Of a DNA stretch of 64,000 nt, positions 1 through 8,234 are shown in pieces (the stretch's first letter is position 1; each line of letters begins with the position of its first letter). This DNA comes from an uncultured Saprospiraceae bacterium. Lineage in GTDB: Bacteria; Bacteroidota; Bacteroidia; Chitinophagales; Saprospiraceae. The position numbers were made by a program, and so were the translations under genes. The notes beneath the pieces were generated by a model. It saw nothing but the letters and a program-made list of their open reading frames with translations. It was not told where the DNA came from and made no database searches. The stretch is from assembly GCA_938041445.1 (NCBI GenBank), contig CALISO010000029.1, positions 1 through 64,000 of the forward strand. Reading direction: 5' to 3'.

Positions 1-381
1 ACTTTGCTCTAATCAGATGCCACCCATTGAGAACCTCCATCTAACCATGTGTGACTACGGCATACTCCGCTGTCTGACACAGGCAAATTTGACACGTCAA
101 TTTCGATCCTCTGTTTTTCACGCTTTTTGTATCTTAGTTCGCGGAGGTACGCCGAGTACACTTGTCCGTTACCTACAAGCGAGAGGAGAAAAGCAAACCC
201 GCAATCAGGCACATTTGGCTTTAGCCTTGCTCAAAAGCCAAACCTTGAAACCAAAAGAGCCTGATTCAATGTCAACCCGAAAGAAAACCAAATTTATAAT
301 TTACTAATGATTGAAATCTCTTCAATAAAAAACTGAATTAGTGCAAAATCTTAACTGAATATTAATAACGTAGAAAATATA
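1..381. other. Left-edge block with no convincing gene
   Basis: This stretch holds two mutually antisense reading frames, 67 codons on the minus strand (9-212) and 96 on the plus strand (17-307). Neither resembles a family I recognise, neither has a signal peptide or known motif, and each looks like the shadow of the other. By eye positions 20-240 are richer in G and C than the surrounding AT-rich DNA, and there is a short inverted repeat of type TTGAC-2-GTCAA near 90. It could be a repeat, a structured RNA or the end of a gene lying outside the window. From 308 to 381 nothing is seen. Confidence 0.4.
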
Positions 382-1890
382 TCAATCGACCAAAACAACT
401 CTTTCCACCCATCTACGACCATCATCACTATACACCTCCAGCAAATACATACCAGCATTAAATCCAGAGAGATCAACCTGCATCTCATCGCCATACTCCC
501 AATCCAGAGTCAACACAACCTGACTAGACAAATCTTTCACCGACAGTATTCCTGATAGAGTCTCAGGCAACTCAACAGTCACTAGACCACTCGTAGGATT
601 GGGAAAAACCTCCATCCCTTGCACAGTCTCTATCGGCACACCAAAGACACTTGTAATGGTCGGATCACAAACCTGATCCTCATCAATCCTAAAATGTGGA
701 AAATTAGGAAATGAGCCTGGTTGATTGAGGTGAGGGAGCTTGATGCTATGCTGTCGGAAGTCACAGGCCTTGCCTTTCTCATCTGGGTTATTGATAACAT
801 GTAGCCAATCATACTGGCGAATGGTATTCATGTAAATCTTGCAGTCTGGCCCGAGCTGCTGGTATCCAAAATTAGTCGCTGTACCAAGTTCAGCTGTTGT
901 ATCCAGAGTATCAATCAACTCAAGTCCTGCGCTTAGGTCCTCCTCCCAAAGATCAACCTGCCAAAGACTATCTGCACATGAGAGGTAAGCAAAACGTGAA
1001 TTGGGACTGATGCCAACTCCACATGTATGATATTCAGCCTCAATAGATAGATGGCGATAGTTAGATATCATCCCATTAGATCTATCAAAGTCCCATAGGT
1101 CGAAACCTGTCAAGGGACACATTTTGGCAAGCTTAGTGCCATCTGGAGAGAAGCAGGATTGAGAAGTTGATGAACACCAGTCATCAAGACTTTCAAAATT
1201 CTGTATTTCTATTTCCTGTTGCAATGTTATAGTATCTTTCTCGACTAAATATGCTAGATAATATTCTTCCACAGGACCTTTAGTGAAATCAATCACCCAC
1301 CAATCATTACCATTTTGATGTAGAATTGCCTCAGCAAGTCCACTCAATGTAGATCGATCTGGATCAATTTCAATATTTTTTTGGATAACTTCTCCTAACT
1401 CTACTAATTCAAAAGAAATTGAAGACATCATTAAACCAGAAATTATGACTTTGAAATCATCAGTCAGTGTCCATATTTTATGCAAATAGTAGTATTTGCT
1501 ATTGCTATTTGGAGCTGGTAAGATTATAGAATTCTGCAATCCTGGATAATTCCCTATATGGCATTGACCAATGACTCCACCCACGTTAATCCCATCACCA
1601 TTTTCCATAACCTGAAAGGTCGAATCAAAGACTGCACAACCGTTAGTGTAGAAGAGTAACCTACCATTCTCATCACAAATTGAGGCATTGTTAGAGCCGA
1701 TACTAGCAGCCAACTGTACATAAGCTGTATCTAATCCACTATCAGTAAAAGTAACCAAACTTCCTTCTGAACCTTCCAAAAACAATGCATTCGACCCAAA
1801 TATCCATTGATAGTCGCCTTTGGATTGAGCAGCCGAATGCAGATAACAGCATATCAGTAAAACTGATGATATGGATAAAGTCTTCAACAT
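382..1890 (-). CDS. Secreted beta-propeller-like protein with T9SS type A sorting domain
   Basis: A 502-aa exported protein of unknown function. Residues 1-21 form a signal peptide ending in SAAQ. The central part has short repeated phrases such as SPDGTKLAKMCP and ISPNSRFAYLSC, which resemble WD40/YncE-like propeller blades. The last 80 residues are a type 9 sorting domain (VFPNPTSG, then LSVKDLSSQ, GMYLLEVYSDDG). The family is known to be exported by T9SS and anchored at or released from the cell surface. It is the downstream member of a tandem pair with the gene ending at 2014; their C-terminal halves are nearly identical in protein, the N-terminal halves much less so. The ligand or role cannot be read from sequence. 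Confidence 0.85.
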   Translation of the reverse strand: MLKTLSISSVLLICCYLHSAAQSKGDYQWIFGSNALFLEGSEGSLVTFTDSGLDTAYVQLAASIGSNNASICDENGRLLFYTNGCAVFDSTFQVMENGDGINVGGVIGQCHIGNYPGLQNSIILPAPNSNSKYYYLHKIWTLTDDFKVIISGLMMSSISFELVELGEVIQKNIEIDPDRSTLSGLAEAILHQNGNDWWVIDFTKGPVEEYYLAYLVEKDTITLQQEIEIQNFESLDDWCSSTSQSCFSPDGTKLAKMCPLTGFDLWDFDRSNGMISNYRHLSIEAEYHTCGVGISPNSRFAYLSCADSLWQVDLWEEDLSAGLELIDTLDTTAELGTATNFGYQQLGPDCKIYMNTIRQYDWLHVINNPDEKGKACDFRQHSIKLPHLNQPGSFPNFPHFRIDEDQVCDPTITSVFGVPIETVQGMEVFPNPTSGLVTVELPETLSGILSVKDLSSQVVLTLDWEYGDEMQVDLSGFNAGMYLLEVYSDDGRRWVERVVLVD

Positions 1891-1913
1891 AATTTTAAAA
1901 TTACGATTTTTCT

Positions 1914-1988
1914 ACCCAACCCTTTCTGCCGATTTAAAAATCGGCATTCATTCCCTTCCCTAAATTTAGGGAAGGGCTAGGGATGGGT
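1914..1988. repeat. Nested palindromic intergenic element
   Basis: Three stacked inverted repeats sit between the two paralogues. There is an outer imperfect pair (ACCCAACCCTT at 1914 with AGGGATGGGT at 1979-1988), a perfect 24-base palindrome at 1953-1976 (CCCTTCCCTAAA and its complement), and a second stem, GCCGATTT/AAATCGGC, at 1928-1945. There is no long T run, so a simple intrinsic terminator is not the obvious reading. It resembles a REP-type or miniature repeat, but copy number cannot be tested within the window. Confidence 0.6.
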
Positions 1989-2013
1989 AAAAATGCCAAG
2001 AATGGGTAATATA

Positions 2014-3552
2014 CTAATGATCCGTAACCAAGACTCTCTCAACCCACCTACGACCATCACCACTATACACCTCTATCAAATACATCCCAGATTCCAATCT
2101 AGAGAGGTCAACCTGCATCTCTTGAGCATTTTCCCAATCTACAGTCAACACAACTTGACTAGTCAAATCTTTCACGGACAGCCTCCCTGATACCACCTCA
2201 GGCAACTCCACAGTCACATTACCACTCGTAGGATTAGGAAATAGCTCCATTCCACTCACTGTCTCCACAGGTACCCCAAAGACACTCGTAATCGTCGGAT
2301 CACAGATAGCCTCCTCATCAATGCGGAAGTGAGGAAAGTTAGGGAAGGAACCAGGTTGATTGAGGTGAGGAAGCTTGATGCTATGCTGTCTGAAGTCACA
2401 GGCCTTGCCTTTCTCGTCAGGGTTATTGATGACATGGAGCCAATCGTATTGGCGAATGGTATTCATATAGATCTTACAGTCTGGACCTAGTTGCTGGTAA
2501 CCAAAGTTTGTCACAGTGAACGGATCTGCGGATTTATCCAACGTGTCAATCAACTCAAGACCAACACTTAAGTCCTCCTCCCAGAGGTCGACTTGCCAGA
2601 GACTGTCTGAGCAAGACAGGTAAGCAAATCTGGAATTGGGGCTGATGCCAACACCACACCTTACATAGTTAGTTTCTATAGGCAAATGTTTATAATTAGA
2701 GATCAAACCAGTTGACCGATCAAAATTCCAAAGATCAAAACCTGATTCTGGACACATTTTTGCCAATTTAGTGCCATCGGGAGTAAAGCAAGACTGACTA
2801 GTTGATGAGCAACGATCCGTAAGACTTGCAATATTTGCTATCTCTACTTCACTGTGGAGAACGATAGTGTCTTGAGTTACTAAATAGGAAAGGTACAAAT
2901 GTTCCTCAGGACCTTCTGTGTAGTCTATCACCCACCAATCAAAACCATTTTGATGTTGGATAGCTTCAACAAAACTACTTAAGGTTTTCCTGCCGGTATC
3001 AATTTCAATGTTTTTCGCAGTCACTTTACCAGTTAAGTTGTCTTTAAAAGAGACATTTGTCACTAATATCCCTTCAACAAAAACTTCAAAGTCTTCGGAA
3101 ATTATTACAGTTTTATGAATTAAATGGTACTCATCTTGGGTATTTGGACGAGGTAGTATGATGAGACCTTGGGCATCGGGGTAAGCTCCTGTGTCACACC
3201 AACTATCATGAATAGGACCTGGGTTAATTCCATCTCCGTTTTCTATGATCTGATAATTAGAATTATAAATTGAACAACCATTACTGTACAACAATAGCTC
3301 GCCATCTTTTGTACTTAAAGATGTATTTGCTATGTCAATATCATGGTCTAAGTCAAGACCTAAGGTGTCCCTACCTTCATCAAAATCTAAAATACTTCCG
3401 TCACCACCTCGGGATGAGAATATCCAAACGTAGTCATACTTTGCTTGACCAGTCAATAGAGAACCAATAAAAAAACTTGAATATATATCAATAATTGTCT
3501 TCTCATCACTCAACAAAGATTTTTCTGACCAATTCTTGTTTAGAATAACCAT
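2014..3552 (-). CDS. Paralogous secreted beta-propeller-like T9SS protein, start uncertain
   Basis: Paralogue of the gene at 382-1890, with the same layout: propeller-like body (TPDGTKLAKMCP, ISPNSRFAYLSC) and a type 9 sorting domain starting at LFPNPTSG. The C-terminal halves share long identical protein stretches although many codons differ synonymously, which points to selection on the protein. The start is a problem. The only in-frame ATG, at 3552, lies inside the 3' end of another T9SS gene remnant, and the hydrophobic export segment (FFIGSLLTGQA) begins some 26 residues in. A TTG at 3513 is an alternative. I infer that the original 5' end was lost by deletion or recombination, so the protein may be poorly expressed or exported. 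Confidence 0.7.
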   Translation of the reverse strand: MVILNKNWSEKSLLSDEKTIIDIYSSFFIGSLLTGQAKYDYVWIFSSRGGDGSILDFDEGRDTLGLDLDHDIDIANTSLSTKDGELLLYSNGCSIYNSNYQIIENGDGINPGPIHDSWCDTGAYPDAQGLIILPRPNTQDEYHLIHKTVIISEDFEVFVEGILVTNVSFKDNLTGKVTAKNIEIDTGRKTLSSFVEAIQHQNGFDWWVIDYTEGPEEHLYLSYLVTQDTIVLHSEVEIANIASLTDRCSSTSQSCFTPDGTKLAKMCPESGFDLWNFDRSTGLISNYKHLPIETNYVRCGVGISPNSRFAYLSCSDSLWQVDLWEEDLSVGLELIDTLDKSADPFTVTNFGYQQLGPDCKIYMNTIRQYDWLHVINNPDEKGKACDFRQHSIKLPHLNQPGSFPNFPHFRIDEEAICDPTITSVFGVPVETVSGMELFPNPTSGNVTVELPEVVSGRLSVKDLTSQVVLTVDWENAQEMQVDLSRLESGMYLIEVYSGDGRRWVERVLVTDH

Positions 3553-3742
3553 CGATAATAACGAAGTAGATTCCAGATTCTAAAGGTAAATGAATATTGA
3601 ATACTGTGCTTATGCCTTCATAATAGGCATGCTGGACACCAGTTACATCACTAATTGAGATGCTGTGGTCCCTTTCATCTAATCCAGTAATTGAAAATCT
3701 ACCTGAGTTGGGATTTGGATAGATTAAGATACTTTCACAATG
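3506..3742 (-). pseudogene. 3' remnant of a T9SS-exported protein gene (sorting domain only)
   Basis: Reading the minus strand from 3742 gives an open frame with a type 9 sorting domain: ESILIYPNPNSG, then ISISDVTGV, then LESGIYFVIIDG, ending KIFVE and TGA at 3508-3506. A stop (TGA at 3745-3743) closes the frame just upstream and there is no ATG before the domain. Only the C-terminal tail of a larger secreted protein remains. Its end overlaps the beginning of the reading frame of the next T9SS gene. The domain differs from those of the two neighbouring paralogues, so it came from a different gene. Confidence 0.75.
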
Positions 3743-4000
3743 TCAGTTTATGGTTTAATGGTTCTATCTTTGACAAGGCAACCAGATGTTAGACACATCA
3801 TATCTGCATTGAAATTATGCACGCTTAAAATACTAATAGAAGCTAGAAGTGAGTCCTAAATAATAAACAGTTCTTTTTTGTTGATGACTAAGAGCAATGT
3901 TGGAAGATAATTAAGAGTTTAGTAATAGTTATTAAGGGAGCATTAACGACATCTGTGGCCGAATATTTGTAGATTTAATATAGAATCAACTCAATAGGAT

Positions 4001-4999
4001 ATGAAAGAAATACTAACACAAACAGAGCAAGATGGGAAAAAGCGAGGGATGAGAGTGTCTATTGCATTCCACACAGTCATCTTATTACTCGCGTTCTTAT
4101 TGGGTTGTCCTTCTAATCCTGAGGAGGCACAGGCCAAGCAATATGCGGTCGCGGTTAACTTTGAAAAGCCAATAGAATTCAAGCCAGCACCTAGTAGTAA
4201 CTCCAATAAAGCGAAGGAGAAAGAAGGTGCGATGAAGAAAAAAGCAGATCCAGTAGCAAAGATTGATAAGAAAACTGAGCGAATTGAAGTCAAAACACCG
4301 ACTCCAAAACCACCAACGCCGAAGCCACCAACTCCGACTCCAACTCCACCAGTTATCACTCCGCCCATACAAGCAGAGACAACGACAGTAGAAGAAGTAG
4401 AAGTGGTCGTGACACCTCCTGAAGCAGATGTTGTAGAAGTAGAAGTGGAAGTTGATGATGTCCCAGCACCAGAGGTAATGGATGTACCAGAACCAGTGAA
4501 GGTTATCAAGAAGCCCTCCACTAAGGTCAATGCAGGTACAGCGAATACATCACAAAGCAGTGAGCAATCAGATACGCCTAACAGCGCCGGTAATGGATCT
4601 GGAAGCGGAAAGGGAGATCAAGGTACTGGCAAGGGTGCTGATCCAAGTGGCAATGATGGTGATAGTGGTCAAGGTACAGGTGGTACCGGACTAGGAGAAT
4701 ACGACGATAGTGGTAATGGCATCTTCGGTCGTAGAGTAACTTATAGAAACATTGCTCCAATACTAAAATTTGCAAGTGGCAAAAGTGGTAAGATCTATTT
4801 CAAAGTATGTATCAATCCTAAAGGTCAAGTCAACTTCGCAGAACTCAATGAGATGCAGACTACTATCACTGATAGAACAACATTGAAGGAGGCAATAAAA
4901 GCAATCTATGGCTATAAATTTGAGCCAGATCCAAGAGCAGCAGATGAAGAATGTGGTAAAATCGTAGTTAACGTTGAAAATTTCAACGGGATTAGATAA
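4001..4999 (+). CDS. TonB-family energy transducer
   Basis: A 332-aa protein with the architecture of TonB. A short cytoplasmic N-terminus is followed by one membrane helix (about 18-35, SIAFHTVILLLAFLLG), a long Lys/Pro/Thr/Glu linker with PTPKPP repeats across the periplasm (about 90-120), a Gly/Ser/Asp-rich linker (185-240) and a compact C-terminal domain (about 245-332, GRRVTYRNIAPIL to NGIR). TonB proteins couple the proton motive force, through ExbB/ExbD, to outer-membrane receptors such as the SusC protein at 57.9-61.1 kb. No exbB or exbD is adjacent. The C-terminal domain is divergent and could instead be the AgmX/GltJ-like variant. An intrinsic terminator follows at 5033. Confidence 0.75.
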   Translation: MKEILTQTEQDGKKRGMRVSIAFHTVILLLAFLLGCPSNPEEAQAKQYAVAVNFEKPIEFKPAPSSNSNKAKEKEGAMKKKADPVAKIDKKTERIEVKTPTPKPPTPKPPTPTPTPPVITPPIQAETTTVEEVEVVVTPPEADVVEVEVEVDDVPAPEVMDVPEPVKVIKKPSTKVNAGTANTSQSSEQSDTPNSAGNGSGSGKGDQGTGKGADPSGNDGDSGQGTGGTGLGEYDDSGNGIFGRRVTYRNIAPILKFASGKSGKIYFKVCINPKGQVNFAELNEMQTTITDRTTLKEAIKAIYGYKFEPDPRAADEECGKIVVNVENFNGIR

Positions 5000-5032
5000 A
5001 CTGACCATTATAGCAAAAATTAATTAAGAGAA

Positions 5033-5062
5033 AGAGAGTTGACATCAACTCTCTTTTTTTTT
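5033..5062 (+). terminator. Intrinsic terminator after the TonB-type gene
   Basis: A stem of about 10 bp (AGAGAGTTGA paired with TCAACTCTCT, loop CA) is followed directly by a run of nine T. It lies 34 bases after the stop of the TonB-type gene. Confidence 0.85.
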
Positions 5063-5180
5063 GGTAAACCATCATAATTGACATTCACTTTCGTTTAATC
5101 ACCTACTTACTAGAATGTCAATTGCATTTCTAGGGTTTCCCATTAATGCTATACCATATTACAAATAGCCGTAATTTGTA

Positions 5181-5188
5181 TATCTTTG
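5181..5188 (+). promoter_or_regulatory. Candidate -7 element TATCTTTG
   Basis: An exact match to the Bacteroidota sigma-ABfrA -7 consensus TAnnTTTG, 34 bases before the OmpA lipoprotein start. No clear -33 TTG is seen at the usual distance. Confidence 0.5.
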
Positions 5189-5221
5189 GCAACTAGATTT
5201 ATAAACTCAGAATATTAAAAA

Positions 5222-6139
5222 ATGAAAAAAACAGTCTTATTACTCCTATGTGTGAGTCTTGGATTATCTTCTTGTATTTCTAAGAAGCAATTTGCCGGAC
5301 TACAAACAGAACTTGAAGTCGCAAATAAAGACCTCGGAAAGTGTGGGGAAAGCCTAAATGATTATATGAACAGGCTCACTGCATGTGAGAAAGAAAATGA
5401 AAGACTCAAAGGTGAGCTCAAAGCAAATGTCAGTACGATGCAATTAAGACAAGAGCAGATGGAAGATCTCAGAGAGCAAATAGCAGATGCGAGAAGTGTC
5501 AGAGATAATACAGTGACTCAAGTCGGAGATCTCACTGTCCTCACTTCAGAAGCAAATAAAAATGTAGAAGCTACTCTCAAGCAACTAGAAAAGAAAGATA
5601 AATACATCAATTTGCTACAAGCGGCTAAAACTAAGGCTGATAGTATCAACCTTGCGCTTGCTGTAAACTTGAAAGATGTACTCAGAGAAGGCATCGCAGA
5701 TCAAGATGTAGATATCAAAGTTGACAAGACAGTTGTCTTTATCAATATTTCTGATAAAATGCTTTACGAATCAGGTAGCTACAGACTAAGTCCAAGAGCT
5801 AATGAAGTCCTAGGAAAAATCGCCAAAATCGTACAATCAAGACCTGAACTTGAGGTAATGGTGGAAGGATATACTGATAATGTACCTATGAGGTCATCTT
5901 GTATAGAGGATAACTGGGATCTTTCAGTAAAGCGATCAACATCTGTTGTAAGGGCTCTACAAACCAAGTATGGTGTCAATCCGAATAAACTCATAGCGGC
6001 AGGAAGAGGTGAATACAATACTTTGGCTTCAAATGACACTACTGAAGGTAAGTCGATGAATAGAAGGACTAGAATCATATTATTGCCAAAACTAGATCAG
6101 TTTTACGATTTGTTAAATCCTAATAATATTCCTAAATAG
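5222..6139 (+). CDS. OmpA-family peptidoglycan-binding lipoprotein
   Basis: A 305-aa envelope protein. Residues 1-18 are a lipoprotein signal with lipobox LSSC, so it should be lipidated and sit in the outer membrane. Residues 20-150 are a heptad-rich coiled coil with many Glu, Lys and Leu. Residues 165-290 are an OmpA_C domain with the peptidoglycan-contact signature GYTDNVPM, then LSVKRS and NRRTRI near the end. The family tethers the outer membrane to peptidoglycan non-covalently. It has its own candidate promoter at 5181 and lies between two terminators, with the small TerB-like gene 62 bases downstream, so the two may share a transcript. Confidence 0.9.
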   Translation: MKKTVLLLLCVSLGLSSCISKKQFAGLQTELEVANKDLGKCGESLNDYMNRLTACEKENERLKGELKANVSTMQLRQEQMEDLREQIADARSVRDNTVTQVGDLTVLTSEANKNVEATLKQLEKKDKYINLLQAAKTKADSINLALAVNLKDVLREGIADQDVDIKVDKTVVFINISDKMLYESGSYRLSPRANEVLGKIAKIVQSRPELEVMVEGYTDNVPMRSSCIEDNWDLSVKRSTSVVRALQTKYGVNPNKLIAAGRGEYNTLASNDTTEGKSMNRRTRIILLPKLDQFYDLLNPNNIPK

Positions 6140-6201
6140 TAACATATGTGATTGAATTATTTCTTTAATTTCAATTTTCAAACAATTCCTAAATAACAGC
6201 T

Positions 6202-6549
6202 ATGGAGACAATCCAAACAACTTCTGGCCACAAAGAATGGTCTTACAAAGAATTTATATGTTTTACTTTGATTTACGCTTCTTACGAAGATCTAGATTTC
6301 AGTGAGGATGAAGAAATTTTTATCAAGAAGAAGACAAGTGCTGAAACATTTGAAAAAATGCACAAAGTATTCCAGGATGCTGGCCAATATGAATGTCTTC
6401 AAATGATTCTTGATCAAAAAAGTAGATTCTTTGCTACTGAAACACAAAAAGAAGATTTACTCAACATTCTTTCTCAGTTTTTCGGAGCAGATGGAGAATA
6501 TAGCAAGCTAGAAAAAGTATTAATGGGCTTCCTTAGAAATTTGTTATAG
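6202..6549 (+). CDS. Small TerB-like acidic helical protein
   Basis: A 115-aa soluble, all-helical acidic protein with no signal peptide. The segment LDFSEDEEIFIKKK and the C-terminal FGADGEYSKLEKVLM pattern resemble the TerB-like fold, in which acidic residues can bind metal. The assignment is by pattern only; the exact function is unknown. It follows the OmpA lipoprotein by 62 bases and is closed by a strong terminator at 6572, which suggests a two-gene unit. Confidence 0.6.
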   Translation: METIQTTSGHKEWSYKEFICFTLIYASYEDLDFSEDEEIFIKKKTSAETFEKMHKVFQDAGQYECLQMILDQKSRFFATETQKEDLLNILSQFFGADGEYSKLEKVLMGFLRNLL

Positions 6550-6571
6550 AGCCATTAATCAATAAAAATAT

Positions 6572-6610
6572 AAAAGCGACAATCATCTTGAGTTGATTGT
6601 CGCTTTTTTT
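6572..6610 (+). terminator. Intrinsic terminator after the TerB-like gene
   Basis: A stem AAGCGACAATCA / TGATTGTCGCTT with an 8-base loop is followed by a T run to 6610. It separates the OmpA/TerB-like unit from purH. Confidence 0.9.
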
Positions 6611-6692
6611 GTCCGCACTACAGCTTATTCTCTTCCCATATTCCCAATACCTATTTGTATATTCGCGTCTTATAATTTTCACCTGAAATTAC

Positions 6693-8207
6693 ATGTCACA
6701 AAAAACCATCCAATCTGCTCTAATCTCTGTATATCACAAAGATGGACTAGATCAAATCGTAGAAGGATTAAAAGCACAAAATGTCACTGTTTACTCTACT
6801 GGAGGAACCTACAAGTTCCTTGATAACAAAGGACTAGATTTGCGCAAAGTAGAAGATCTCACATCATATCCATCCATCCTTGGAGGTAGAGTCAAAACAC
6901 TGCATCCAAAAGTATTCGGAGGTATCCTTGCAAAGAGAGAAGATGATCATCTCAGTCAATTAGCTCAGTACGAGATCCCAACCCTTGACCTAGTGATTGT
7001 AGACCTCTATCCATTTGAGGAAACAGTTGCCAATACAGACGATGAAGATCAAATCATAGAGAAAATTGACATCGGAGGCATTGCATTGATCAGAGCTGCA
7101 GCCAAGAATTATAAGGATGTAGTCGTCATACCATCGAAAGAACAATATCAGGACTTGGAGCACATACTCGCTAACGATGGAATAACTGAAATCGAGACTC
7201 GTAAGACACTATCTGCAAAAGCATTTGGTATCTCTTCTAGTTATGATACAGCGATTCATAATTATATGGCTACTGACCAAAAACTATCAATCTCATCATT
7301 GACAAGTACATCACTAAGATATGGGGAGAATCCACATCAGAAAGGGATCTTCTTTGGCGAAATGTCAGCAATGTTTGATAAGCTCGGGGGCAAAGAACTC
7401 TCATATAATAATCTAGTTGATATAGATGCTGCAGTTTGCTTAATGAAAGAGTTCAAGGACGAGAAGCCAACTTGTGCAATCCTTAAGCATACTAATGCTT
7501 GTGGTGTTGCTACAGCTGATACGGTGAATGAAGCATGGGCAAAGGCACTTGAAGCAGATTCTGTTTCGGCATTTGGAGGTATATTTATTTTTAATAGCCC
7601 AGTTGATGCTGATACAGCGAAAGAGATAGATAAGTTATTCTACGAAGTAGTCATAGCTCCGGATTTTAGTGAAGGTGCTAAGGAGGTATTGATGGCCAAG
7701 AAAAAACGGATATTACTGAGACTCAATCATTATAATACTAGAGCTAAGTCAGTAAAGTCAATCTTGAATGGATACATCGAACAAGACATTGACAATACAG
7801 TAGAAAGCCCTGATCAGTTTACATATCCCACTAAGGCATATGCCCAAGGTACTCAAGAGTCAGATCTAATATTTGCACTTAAGTGTGCCAAACACCTAAA
7901 GTCTAATACGATAGTATTTGCCAGAGATGGACAGATGCTCAGTATGGGTTGCGGACAGACGAGCAGAGTTGATGCTTGTAGACAAGCCATTCAGAAGGCA
8001 GCTGCATTTGGGCTTGACTTGAAAGGGAGTGTTATGGCCTCAGATGCATTCTTTCCTTTTCCAGATTGTGTAAACCTTGCCGCAGAGGTCGGCGTAACCG
8101 CGGTTGTTCAACCTGGAGGATCTATTAAAGATAACCTCAGCATAGAAGCTTGTGACCAACATGGAATCGCAATGGCAGTAACAGGTATTAGACACTTCAA
8201 ACACTAA
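6693..8207 (+). CDS. purH: Bifunctional AICAR transformylase / IMP cyclohydrolase
   Basis: 504 aa, the usual PurH length. It catalyses the last two steps of IMP synthesis: formylation of AICAR with 10-formyl-THF, then ring closure. Residues 1-140 are the MGS-like cyclohydrolase domain (ALISVYHKDG, STGGTYKFL, GGRVKTLHPKVFGGIL). The rest is the transformylase, with the catalytic Lys-His in ILKHTNACGVA and the SAFGGIF and PGGSIKD motifs. The ATG at 6693 is followed at once by the conserved N-terminus, so it is preferred over an out-of-frame ATG at 6593. It shares strand with coaX 27 bases downstream, and the two may be co-transcribed. Confidence 0.97.
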   Translation: MSQKTIQSALISVYHKDGLDQIVEGLKAQNVTVYSTGGTYKFLDNKGLDLRKVEDLTSYPSILGGRVKTLHPKVFGGILAKREDDHLSQLAQYEIPTLDLVIVDLYPFEETVANTDDEDQIIEKIDIGGIALIRAAAKNYKDVVVIPSKEQYQDLEHILANDGITEIETRKTLSAKAFGISSSYDTAIHNYMATDQKLSISSLTSTSLRYGENPHQKGIFFGEMSAMFDKLGGKELSYNNLVDIDAAVCLMKEFKDEKPTCAILKHTNACGVATADTVNEAWAKALEADSVSAFGGIFIFNSPVDADTAKEIDKLFYEVVIAPDFSEGAKEVLMAKKKRILLRLNHYNTRAKSVKSILNGYIEQDIDNTVESPDQFTYPTKAYAQGTQESDLIFALKCAKHLKSNTIVFARDGQMLSMGCGQTSRVDACRQAIQKAAAFGLDLKGSVMASDAFFPFPDCVNLAAEVGVTAVVQPGGSIKDNLSIEACDQHGIAMAVTGIRHFKH

Positions 8208-8234
8208 CCTTTAAAAATTAAAAGACTGCTAGCT

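Noticed and set aside
9-307. Two overlapping antisense frames at the left edge
   Set aside because: Each is the shadow of the other and neither has a recognisable domain. They were listed as a block, not as genes.
3991-4530. 179-codon antisense frame (Thr/Ser/Gly/Val-rich) over the TonB-type gene
   Set aside because: It is the complement of the Pro/Thr/Glu repeat region of the TonB linker; composition explains the length, and there is no start context or family.
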